Shown: positions 1 to 6,085 of the stretch, piece after piece
How the letters are laid out: every line of letters begins with the position of its first letter
Position numbering within the stretch: the stretch's first letter is position 1
Assembly (NCBI GenBank): GCA_030592105.1
Contig: JAUVKE010000156.1
Coordinates: 1-6,397 of the forward strand
Direction: 5' to 3'
Origin: Desulfobacteraceae bacterium
GTDB taxonomy: Bacteria; Desulfobacterota; Desulfobacteria; Desulfobacterales; BuS5
Length of the DNA stretch: 6,397 nucleotides
Notes under the pieces: model-generated
What the model saw: only the letters and a program-made list of their open reading frames with translations
Database searches by the model: none
Told to the model about the DNA's origin: nothing
Made by a program: the position numbers and the translations under genes

Positions 1-96
1 TACTCCAAGGGATCTGGCCAGTAGAAAATGCCCAAATTCATGAAAAAAAATCAACACGCCCAATACTATTATAAATGCTATTATACTTTCAGTCAT
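1..96 (-). CDS. rseP: RseP site-2 intramembrane zinc metalloprotease, N-terminal fragment (runs off left edge)
   Basis: The first 32 codons of a gene that continues beyond position 1. Translated from the ATG at 96, the protein starts with a hydrophobic stretch (about residues 5-18) followed by HEFGH at residues 19-23, the HExxH zinc-binding and catalytic motif that sits in the first transmembrane helix of RseP/RasP site-2 proteases. The following residues FLLARSLGV also fit the family. A GGAG ribosome binding site (complement of 105-108) lies 8 nt before the ATG, which supports this start. In the family the enzyme is an inner-membrane protease that cuts anti-sigma factors or leftover signal peptides. 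Its place directly after dxr is the usual one for this operon. The 147-nt gap before it holds a palindromic repeat, so it may be expressed partly apart from dxr. The PDZ and C-terminal catalytic parts lie outside the window. Confidence 0.93.
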   Translation of the reverse strand, partial: MTESIIAFIIVLGVLIFFHEFGHFLLARSLGV

Positions 97-125
97 ACTA
101 TTTGCTCCGGCATATCAACCCGACT

Positions 126-211
126 TCGGTCGTCGGCGTATTATAATACGCCTTCCTCCCTCTGGCCTTGTGCCAAATTTTAAAATCAGGTTATTATCTG
201 ACAATCTATAG
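126..211 (-). repeat. Intergenic palindromic repeat element, copy 1 (dxr-rseP gap)
   Basis: This stretch shares an ordered series of blocks with 3185-3255. The blocks are TCGGT (126-130), a perfect 18-bp palindrome GGCGTATTATAATACGCC (135-152), a pyrimidine-rich run CCTTCC..., TGGCCTT (163-169), and an identical 21-nt block (191-211) that ends in CTGACAATCTATAG. The two copies differ mainly by small insertions between blocks; this one is about 15 nt longer. In the direction of transcription the element begins 32 nt after the dxr stop and ends before rseP. A short alternative hairpin (121-124 with 129-132, or 120-124 with 132-136) abuts the palindrome. There is no coding potential and no T-run after the palindrome, so it is not a standard terminator. 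It looks like a dispersed short palindromic repeat or a decayed non-autonomous element. The strand given follows the operon and is arbitrary for the palindrome. Confidence 0.8.
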
Positions 212-243
212 AATTCGTAAAAAAGAATTAAAAGTCTATTTTT

Positions 244-1407
244 TTAAAGTCTATAATCATATTTTTTTATGACATCTTCTGCATAACGCCTTGCCCACTT
301 ATCCACTTCAAGGATATCAAAAAGAGTGGGGTCCTTTATCAGATTATGTTTGTCCATTGTTTCATCTACTATATTTGCAATACGGTCAAATGGCAAACCA
401 TGATTCAAAAAAGAATGAACAGCTGTTTCATTGGCACCATTTAATACGCAAGGAAGCGTCCCGCCGATACGGCCAGCCGTAAAAGCAAGGTTAAGGCATG
501 GAAATTTTTCCATATCCGGTTTTTCAAATGTTAAAGCCCCCAGGCCGGTAAAATCAGGAACAGGTTGATTTAAAGGAAGGCGTTTTGGATAAGACAAGGC
601 ATAGGCTATGGCTCCCTTCATATCGGGTATTCCCATCTGTGCTATCACAGAGCCGTCTTTAAAGGATACCATGGAATGAACAATACTCTGGGGATGTATA
701 AGAACGTCGATCATATCAAGGGAAACCCCAAAGAGATGTTTCGCTTCTATGACCTCCAGACCTTTATTCATAAGGGTTGCAGAATCGATACTTATTTTAT
801 TACCCATATCCCATGTGGGATGATTCAGGGCATCTTCCGGGGTGACCATCTTGAATTTTTTCTTATCCAGGTAGAGAAAGGGTCCTCCTGAGCCTGTGAG
901 TAATACTGCCCGGAGATCTTCCAAACTGCTTCCCTGGAGACATTGAAAAATAGCACTATGCTCACTATCAATGGGGAGTATGTTTACACCCTTTTCAGCA
1001 GCCGTTTTCATAACTATTTCACCAGCCATAACAAGGGTCTCTTTATTTGCCAGTGCCACAGTTTTCCCCGCATTTAAGGCCGCCAGAGTCGGAATAAGAC
1101 CCGCTGCTCCCACCATGGAGGAGACCACCATATCTGCAGAACCCAAGGCGGCCGCACCAAGATATCCATCTTCTCCATGGAGTATTTCAGTACCTGGGCC
1201 AACTATTTTTTTTAAAGCCGCGGCTGCTTTTTCATCATACACAACAGCTATTTCAGGACAAAATTCCTTGATTTGTAAAGATAGGAGATTGATATTTTTT
1301 TTTGCCGCAAGAGCAGTAACGCAAAACTTGTCAGGGAACATCCTGACAACACTTAAAACATTTTGCCCAATGGAGCCGGTTGAACCAAGAATGGATAGTT
1401 TCTTCAT
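244..1407 (-). CDS. dxr: 1-deoxy-D-xylulose 5-phosphate reductoisomerase
   Basis: Dxr (IspC) converts 1-deoxy-D-xylulose 5-phosphate to 2-C-methyl-D-erythritol 4-phosphate with NADPH, the committed step of the MEP isoprenoid pathway, in the cytoplasm. The 387-residue protein opens with the nucleotide-binding loop GSTGSIGQN (residues 8-16). ANKETLVMAGE (120-130) follows, then DSEH (147-150), which supplies metal ligands D147 and E149. LTGSGGPF (170-177), the flexible-loop region NHPTWDMG (195-202), and MNKGLEVIEA (213-222) with the third metal ligand E218 come next, followed by HPQSIVHSMV. The length matches the family (E. coli 398). The start gives the expected MKKLSILGSTGSIG; a weak GGGAT (about 1413-1417) lies upstream. 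It begins 45 nt after cdsA. Two long A-runs lie inside the gene: A9 at 1295-1303 and A8 at 1206-1213. Its product feeds the precursor pool used by the nearby uppS. Confidence 0.98.
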   Translation of the reverse strand: MKKLSILGSTGSIGQNVLSVVRMFPDKFCVTALAAKKNINLLSLQIKEFCPEIAVVYDEKAAAALKKIVGPGTEILHGEDGYLGAAALGSADMVVSSMVGAAGLIPTLAALNAGKTVALANKETLVMAGEIVMKTAAEKGVNILPIDSEHSAIFQCLQGSSLEDLRAVLLTGSGGPFLYLDKKKFKMVTPEDALNHPTWDMGNKISIDSATLMNKGLEVIEAKHLFGVSLDMIDVLIHPQSIVHSMVSFKDGSVIAQMGIPDMKGAIAYALSYPKRLPLNQPVPDFTGLGALTFEKPDMEKFPCLNLAFTAGRIGGTLPCVLNGANETAVHSFLNHGLPFDRIANIVDETMDKHNLIKDPTLFDILEVDKWARRYAEDVIKKYDYRL

Positions 1408-1452
1408 TGCTTATCCCGCGATATGTTTTTTTTATTTCGGCGCCATAGATTT

Positions 1453-2262
1453 TTAAAACAGATATTCCATAAATACATATGCCACTGGAGACGCAAAAAG
1501 GAGTGCATCAATACGATCAAGAAGCCCCCCATGCCCGGGAAGTATATTTCCGGAATCTTTAACCCCGGCTCTTCTTTTAAATAATGATTCAAACAGGTCT
1601 CCCGCCTGACCCGCAATACCTATACAGAGGAAAAAAATAATAGCCATACCCAAATTAAGTTGAGGCATGAAATAATACCTGAAAAAAATCCCTCCCAATA
1701 AAGTCGCCCCGAGCCCCCCTATGGAACCCTCAATGGTTTTACCGGGACTCACAAGAGGGGCTAACTTATGCCTGCCAAAACAGGTCCCTGCATAAAATGC
1801 CCCTGTATCACCCAAAATAATAAGGATCAGAATTAAAAAAATCGACACTATACCGTTTTCTCCGCTTCTGATAATCACAAGATAAGACAAAAAAAGCGGG
1901 ATATATACAACCCCCTTAATCTGCTTTGCCACTGCTTCCAGTATGAATTCATCTTTTTTAAAATAGATAATGGAAATTAAGCTTAAAAAAATAAGATTAA
2001 CGGCAATAAGAGATGAGACCACATTGAACCATCGATAAAAGGAGCCAAAAATAATACCAGATCCGGTTATGTAGGCCAAAAAAAGAATTATTCCAGGTGG
2101 AGGGATAGTGGCATCATTGAAAACAATGCGAAAATATTCCCAGAGAGAAATTATTGAAACAAGACAAATAAATATTACAAATAAAAAAGCCCCCCCCTTA
2201 TAAACAAAAAATATTAAAAAAGGAAGAGCCACAATACTTGTTAACCATCTTTGTAAATGCAT
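1453..2262 (-). CDS. cdsA: Phosphatidate cytidylyltransferase (CDP-diacylglycerol synthase)
   Basis: CdsA is an integral membrane enzyme that makes CDP-diacylglycerol from phosphatidic acid and CTP, the branch point for all bacterial phospholipids. The 269-residue protein has several hydrophobic membrane segments (roughly residues 8-40, 55-75, 83-100, 118-150, 182-196 and 203-222). The complete family signature runs from S226 to D252: S-L-F-K-R, then K-D-S-G, then PGHGGLLDRID, which holds the metal-binding aspartates. SPGKTIEGSIGG (172-183) is also typical. The ATG at 2262 is the only usable start, because the upstream in-frame codons reach a TAA without another start codon. There is no visible Shine-Dalgarno sequence before it, only an A/T-rich stretch. 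It lies 103 nt after uppS and 45 nt before dxr. An uninterrupted run of eight G on the coding strand (complement of 2190-2197) falls at codons 22-25. Confidence 0.97.
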   Translation of the reverse strand: MHLQRWLTSIVALPFLIFFVYKGGAFLFVIFICLVSIISLWEYFRIVFNDATIPPPGIILFLAYITGSGIIFGSFYRWFNVVSSLIAVNLIFLSLISIIYFKKDEFILEAVAKQIKGVVYIPLFLSYLVIIRSGENGIVSIFLILILIILGDTGAFYAGTCFGRHKLAPLVSPGKTIEGSIGGLGATLLGGIFFRYYFMPQLNLGMAIIFFLCIGIAGQAGDLFESLFKRRAGVKDSGNILPGHGGLLDRIDALLFASPVAYVFMEYLF

Positions 2263-2365
2263 ATTTTTTACAACAGATTAAAGGTGAAACAGAAATTTTT
2301 TTTACGCTTTTTCATATTTCAACCAAAATTTAGATCATTTAAATCAAATATCGCAAAAGGAGTCT

Positions 2366-3112
2366 TTAAACTTTACCGAATCTCCGTTCACGATTCTGAT
2401 AATCTTTTAAAATAGACAAGAGTTCATCTTTATTAAAATCAGGCCATAGTGTATCTGTAACAAAAATTTCGGAATATGCAATCTGCCATAATAAAAAATT
2501 GCTTATTCGTTTTTCACCGCTTGTTCTTATTAAAAGGTCAGGGTCATCCATACCACTGGTATACAAGTGCTCAGCGATGAGTTGTTCTGTAATTGATTCA
2601 GGAGATAACTCCGGATCTATAAGACCCTTTTTAACTTTTAAGGCAATATTCTTTACGGCTCTTACAATTTCAGACCTCCCCCCATAACTCAAAGCAATAT
2701 TTAAAAGCATTCCGTTATTCTCTTTTGTAACCGCCATAGTATCATGCAACGCTTTTTGAACTTTTTGAGGCAACCGCTCAATCTGTCCCAAGGCATTTAA
2801 ACGAATATTATTATTATTCAATTCTCCTTGCTCAGATTTTAAAAAAGTACTAAATAACATCATCAGAGCATCCACCTCTACCTTGGGACGGCACCAGTTT
2901 TCCGTTGAAAAAGCGTAAAGAGTAAGAATAGGAAGTTTTATTTCATGGCATGCGCGAACAATTGTCCTCACAGCATCCACACCCTTTCCATGTCCCTGGA
3001 CACGATTCAGCAAACGTTTTTTTGCCCACCGGCCATTTCCATCCATTATAATGGCAACGTGTCTGGGAAGCCTTGCGCGGTCTATCTCCGGATCAATTAA
3101 GGGGGATATCAT
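2366..3112 (-). CDS. uppS: Isoprenyl transferase, undecaprenyl diphosphate synthase type
   Basis: A cytoplasmic cis-prenyltransferase that condenses isopentenyl diphosphate onto farnesyl diphosphate to make the C55 undecaprenyl carrier used for peptidoglycan and surface polysaccharides. The 248-residue protein carries RHVAIIMDGNGRWAKKR (17-33) with catalytic D24, GHGKG (40-44) including the conserved histidine, YAFSTENW (66-73), and a C-terminal block PDLLIRTSGEKRISNFLLWQ (191-210) continuing to WPDF. In the block lie the diphosphate-binding arginines and, just after it, E215. Chain length cannot be read from sequence alone, but C55 is usual for the single copy in this operon. The start is certain in one sense: the codon just before the ATG is an in-frame TAA. 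However, no Shine-Dalgarno sequence precedes it (upstream reads GTGCAATCTATAA). The gene follows a 158-nt gap containing a repeat element, which sets it apart from the ribosomal block. Confidence 0.97.
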   Translation of the reverse strand: MISPLIDPEIDRARLPRHVAIIMDGNGRWAKKRLLNRVQGHGKGVDAVRTIVRACHEIKLPILTLYAFSTENWCRPKVEVDALMMLFSTFLKSEQGELNNNNIRLNALGQIERLPQKVQKALHDTMAVTKENNGMLLNIALSYGGRSEIVRAVKNIALKVKKGLIDPELSPESITEQLIAEHLYTSGMDDPDLLIRTSGEKRISNFLLWQIAYSEIFVTDTLWPDFNKDELLSILKDYQNRERRFGKV

Positions 3113-3184
3113 TTATAGATTGCACTTAAAAAAAAATGGATTAAATAAAATATAAACCGTCACATAAATAATTTCACTGGGTTA

Positions 3185-3255
3185 TCGGTTCCCTGCGTAT
3201 TATAATACGCCTTCCCCTTATGGCCTTTTGAAATTTATTATCTGACAATCTATAG
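3185..3255 (-). repeat. Intergenic palindromic repeat element, copy 2 (frr-uppS gap)
   Basis: Second copy of the element at 126-211, in the same orientation relative to the operon. It has TCGGT (3185-3189), the perfect 16-bp palindrome GCGTATTATAATACGC (3195-3210; the outer G/C pair of copy 1 is lost), CCTTCCCC, TGGCCTT (3221-3227), and the 21-nt block 3235-3255, identical to 191-211. It begins 15 nt after the frr stop. The 9-mer CAATCTATA near its end (3246-3254) has an inverted match, TATAGATTG, at 3114-3122 beside the uppS start, so the whole mobile unit could be about 3114-3255. The palindrome contains TATAAT on both strands, but I found no convincing -35 box at the right distance on either strand. 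No T-run follows, so it is not a standard terminator. Confidence 0.8.
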
Positions 3256-3270
3256 TATCAACGGAAAAAA

Positions 3271-3828
3271 CTAAAATGTTAAAATTTCTTTTTCTTTATC
3301 CTTATAAATACCATCGATGATTTTAATATTTTCATCTGTATTCTTTTGAATCTTATCCTGAGCTTTGAAGGCAGCATCTTCAGGTATATCACCATCCTTC
3401 TTCATATTTTTTATTACATCATTTGCATCACGCCTGATGTTTCGAATGGTGACTTTATGATCTTCACAAATTTTATGTACAACTTTAACAAGTTTTTTCC
3501 GGCTCTCCTCTGTCAAAGGGGGAACAGGAAGACGTATAATTTTACCATCGCTGGATGGTGTAAGCCCCAAATTCGACTTTAATATTGCCTTTTCAATCTC
3601 TTTAATAATCGAGACATCCCACGGTTTGATCGTAAGTAGCCGACTCTCGGGAATAGATACGGAAGCCACCTGGTCAAGGGGGGTCAATGTACCATAATAA
3701 TCAACACGAATCCCCTCTAAAAGGCTAGCAGAAGCCCGTCCCGTCCTCAAACGCATTAATTCATTGTTTAAAGCGGTTACAGATTTGGCCATGCCTTCAC
3801 TGATCTCCTGATATAATGATTCAATCAT
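3271..3828 (-). CDS. frr: Ribosome recycling factor (RRF)
   Basis: RRF acts with EF-G after termination to split the post-termination ribosome so that it can start again. The 185-residue protein has the standard length. The N-terminal helix leads into LMRLRTGRASASLLEGI (24-40), then the head domain with VDYYGTLTPLDQVASVSIPE (42-61) and the IKPWD strand (67-71). RLPVPPLTEESR (99-110) leads back into the long helical bundle, with VTIRNIRRDAND (126-137) containing conserved R132. It starts 12 nt after the pyrH stop. The Shine-Dalgarno sequence is weak (GGATGA overlapping the pyrH stop, about 15 nt away), so translation may be coupled to pyrH. The 3' end abuts a repeat element rather than an obvious terminator. 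Confidence 0.98.
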   Translation of the reverse strand: MIESLYQEISEGMAKSVTALNNELMRLRTGRASASLLEGIRVDYYGTLTPLDQVASVSIPESRLLTIKPWDVSIIKEIEKAILKSNLGLTPSSDGKIIRLPVPPLTEESRKKLVKVVHKICEDHKVTIRNIRRDANDVIKNMKKDGDIPEDAAFKAQDKIQKNTDENIKIIDGIYKDKEKEILTF

Positions 3829-3840
3829 AATTTCACACTT

Positions 3841-4557
3841 TCATCCGGTTATGCGGGTACCGACACCCTCACCGCAAACAACTTTTTTAATGTTCCCTTT
3901 GTTATTAAGATTCATAACAACAAGGGGAAGGTTATTATCCATAGCAAGAGAAATTGCTGTCATATCCATAACTTTTAATTGTTTTTCCAGAACCTCAATA
4001 TAAGTTGCACTTTTTATGAACCTGGCATCTTTATTGGTTGCAGGATCTGAATCAAACAAGCCATCAATCTTAGTGGCCTTTATCAGAAGTTCGGCATTAA
4101 TTTCCTGAGCCCTCAACACAGCGGCGGTATCAGTGGTAAAATAGGGGTTCCCTGTACCTGCACCCAGTATCAACACTCGTCCCTTTTCAAGATGCCGCAG
4201 AGCCCTCCTGAGAATATAAGGCTCTGCAACTTCACGCATTGATATGGCGGTCTGCACCCGGGTCTGGATTCCCTTTTTTGTTAAAGCCTCTTGCAATGCA
4301 AGACTGTTTATAACTGTTGCCAGCATCCCCATGTGATCTGCAGAACTTCTGTCCATATCATATGAAGTCGCAGCAATCCCTCTGAATATATTCCCCCCGC
4401 CCACAACAATACCTATCTGAACCCCAAGCTCAACAACAGACATAACTTCATCAGCAACATACTTTATCATATCAGGACTAATTCCATAACCCTGATTCCC
4501 CATCAAGGCCTCGCCACTTAACTTAAGCAAGATCCTTTTATAGTTTGGAGATGCCAA
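3841..4557 (-). CDS. pyrH: Uridylate (UMP) kinase
   Basis: PyrH phosphorylates UMP to UDP with ATP in the cytoplasm and belongs to the amino-acid kinase fold, unlike eukaryotic UMP kinases; the bacterial enzyme is typically a hexamer regulated by GTP and UTP. The 238-residue protein begins [15 protein letters not shown] (6-20), then [12 protein letters not shown] (49-60), [16 protein letters not shown] (74-89) with the UMP-binding aspartate D75 or its neighbourhood, and [19 protein letters not shown] (134-152) followed by [13 protein letters not shown] (160-172). The length is normal. The first codon is TTG, not ATG: only ATT and ACA lie between it and the in-frame tsf stop, and the encoded N-terminus ([17 protein letters not shown]) matches the family. 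The gene follows tsf by 6 nt, and its AGGAG lies inside the end of tsf. Confidence 0.97.
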   Translation of the reverse strand: MASPNYKRILLKLSGEALMGNQGYGISPDMIKYVADEVMSVVELGVQIGIVVGGGNIFRGIAATSYDMDRSSADHMGMLATVINSLALQEALTKKGIQTRVQTAISMREVAEPYILRRALRHLEKGRVLILGAGTGNPYFTTDTAAVLRAQEINAELLIKATKIDGLFDSDPATNKDARFIKSATYIEVLEKQLKVMDMTAISLAMDNNLPLVVMNLNNKGNIKKVVCGEGVGTRITG

Positions 4558-4563
4558 AATTGT

Positions 4564-5157
4564 CTATGCTCCTATCTGAAAACGTGCAAAACGCTTGATT
4601 GAAATATTTTCACCCATTTTTGCAATGGTTTCAGTTACAAGATCTCCTATGGTAACACTCGGTTCACGCACATAGGGCTGTTTCAGCAAACAGTTTTCTT
4701 TAAAAAATTTATTTAGTTTACCTTCTACTATCTTATCTATTATTTTTTCAGGTTTGCCCTGTTCAAGAACCTGAGCTGTATAAATCTCTTTTTCTTTTTC
4801 GATTATTTTTTCAGGGATATCCTCAGACTTTAATCCCAAAGGATTTGAAGCGGCTATATGCATTGCAATATTTTTTGAAAATTCAATAAACTCTTCATTT
4901 TTTGCAACAAAATCTGTCTCACAATTAATTTCAACCAGCACTCCGATCTTTCCACCCAAATGAATATATGTCTGAACAATCCCCTCCGACATAGATCTTC
5001 CAGCACGCTTTGCAGCTGCTGCCAATCCTTTTTTTCTTAAAAAATCAATCGCCTTTGATACATCCCCGTCGCACTCCCCAAGAGCCTTTTTACAATCCAT
5101 CATCCCGGCCCCTGTCTTCTCCCGAAGTTCTTTTACCATACCCGCAGTAATTGCCAT
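4564..5157 (-). CDS. tsf: Elongation factor Ts, short form
   Basis: EF-Ts is the guanine nucleotide exchange factor that recharges EF-Tu with GTP. The N-terminal UBA-like domain (residues 1-55) reads ITAGMVKELREKTGAGMMDC and KKALGECDGD. The core holds ETDFVAKNEEF (80-90), the motif whose Asp-Phe pair (D82, F83) displaces Mg2+ in EF-Tu. The protein ends after 197 residues with a segment around TIGDLVTETIAKMGENISIKRF. E. coli EF-Ts has 283 residues with two core subdomains and a coiled coil; this one lacks much of the second core and the coiled coil, as in Thermus (about 196 residues), whose protein works as a dimer. The frame is intact and the C-terminus looks natural, so this is a true short form. 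A good AGGAG 9 nt upstream supports the ATG. It lies 34 nt after rpsB. Confidence 0.97.
   Translation of the reverse strand: MAITAGMVKELREKTGAGMMDCKKALGECDGDVSKAIDFLRKKGLAAAAKRAGRSMSEGIVQTYIHLGGKIGVLVEINCETDFVAKNEEFIEFSKNIAMHIAASNPLGLKSEDIPEKIIEKEKEIYTAQVLEQGKPEKIIDKIVEGKLNKFFKENCLLKQPYVREPSVTIGDLVTETIAKMGENISIKRFARFQIGA
4569..4573 (-). promoter_or_regulatory. Shine-Dalgarno site of pyrH, embedded in the tsf 3' end
   Basis: AGGAG on the minus strand lies 11 nt before the pyrH TTG, or 8 nt before an ATT codon at 4558-4560. It overlaps the last codons of tsf (ATA GGA GCA TAG), so ribosomes finishing tsf pass over it, which favours translational coupling. The surrounding 10-mer AGATAGGAGC also occurs before tsf itself (AGGAG complement of 5167-5171, 9 nt before its ATG). 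Confidence 0.75.
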
Positions 5158-5191
5158 AATTATACGCTCCTATCTTTCGAACTTACTCAGA

Positions 5192-6085
5192 TTACACGGT
5201 TTTAACTTCACTTTCAACAGACCCGTCAATACCAGAACCGGTATCGGCTCCTGATGCAGCTTTTTTAATGATTTCTATAACAGGTCCTTTTGATCCATCG
5301 GAAATAATTCTTCTTTCACCAGACTCCGGGTCAGAATCAACCAATTCATTTTCTGTTGTTTCCTCTATCTCTTTATCAGCTTTAGCTTGTTGCTTTTCTT
5401 TATAGCGCTCTTTCCCCTCAATGCACGCGTCTGCTATTCTGGAAGTTATAAGGCGAACTGCACGTATTGCATCATCATTGCCTGGTATAACATAATCTAT
5501 ATCATCAGGATCACAATTTGTATCCACAACAGCGATAATAGGTATACCCAGCCGTTTTCCTTCACGAACCGCTATCGACTCTTTTTTTGCATCCACAATA
5601 AAAATTGCGCCGGGAAGATTGGTCATTGTACGAATACCACCAAGGGTATTATCGAGTTTACCACGTTCCTTCCCAAGCATGAGCCTTTCCTTCTTGGGAA
5701 ACATGTTGATTGATCCATCATTTTCAATTGTATTTAAATAGTTTAAACGGTCCACACTCCGTTTTATCGTTTGAAAATTAGTCAACATCCCGCCTAACCA
5801 CCTGCTTTGAACATAAAACATTTCACAGCGATTGGCCTCTTCATAAATTGCTTCCCTGGCCTGTTTTTTGGTCCCAACAAAAAGAATACTCTGCCCATTT
5901 GTCACCAGATCTAAAATAAATTTATATGCAGTATCAAACATACGAACCGTTTTTTGAAGATCAATAATATAAATATTATTCCGTGCCCCAAAAATATATT
6001 GCTTCATTTTTGGATTCCACCTTTTGGTCTGATGTCCAAAATGTACCCCGGCAGTTAAAAGTTCCTTCATAGTTATGTTAGACAT
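5192..6085 (-). CDS. rpsB: Small ribosomal subunit protein S2 (uS2) with extended acidic tail
   Basis: S2 joins late in 30S assembly, between head and body, and helps recruit S1. Conserved parts are [22 protein letters not shown] (6-27), [17 protein letters not shown] (30-46), FVGTKKQAR (69-77), [13 protein letters not shown] (95-107), [18 protein letters not shown] (148-165), [31 protein letters not shown] (180-210) and a final helix near 211-232. Typical bacterial S2 is about 230-260 residues; this one has 297. Roughly residues 233-297 form a low-complexity, acidic, probably disordered tail ([17 protein letters not shown], then a Gly/Ser/Asp-rich end). Similar tails are known in parts of Desulfobacterota, by memory. 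GGAG (complement of 6092-6095), 6 nt upstream, supports the first ATG over the internal ATG at codon 6. It is the first gene of the translation block and has a long leader. Confidence 0.98.
   Translation of the reverse strand: MSNITMKELLTAGVHFGHQTKRWNPKMKQYIFGARNNIYIIDLQKTVRMFDTAYKFILDLVTNGQSILFVGTKKQAREAIYEEANRCEMFYVQSRWLGGMLTNFQTIKRSVDRLNYLNTIENDGSINMFPKKERLMLGKERGKLDNTLGGIRTMTNLPGAIFIVDAKKESIAVREGKRLGIPIIAVVDTNCDPDDIDYVIPGNDDAIRAVRLITSRIADACIEGKERYKEKQQAKADKEIEETTENELVDSDPESGERRIISDGSKGPVIEIIKKAASGADTGSGIDGSVESEVKTV

Noticed and set aside
135..152. The palindrome as an intrinsic terminator after dxr
   Set aside because: The stem is AT-rich in its centre with no loop and no U-run following on either strand.
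231..254. Direct repeat AAAGTCTAT twice, 15 nt apart, over the dxr stop codon
   Set aside because: Only 9 nt in AT-rich sequence, partly coding; easily explained by chance.
971..1456. Plus-strand open frame of 161 codons opposite dxr
   Set aside because: Antisense shadow of a clear dxr gene; its composition follows from the complement of dxr codons and it has no family-like motif.
1404..1616. Minus-strand 70-codon frame overlapping the 3' end of cdsA
   Set aside because: Out-of-frame shadow of cdsA, which has its complete signature in the other frame.
3195..3210. TATAAT within the palindrome as a -10 box for a uppS promoter
   Set aside because: The hexamer is perfect, but no TTGACA-like box lies 16-18 nt upstream on the minus strand in either copy; TTGTCA nearby is about 38 nt away.
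5387..5713. Plus-strand open frame of 108 codons opposite rpsB
   Set aside because: Antisense shadow within a highly conserved gene; Cys/Tyr/Ile-rich, low-quality translation.
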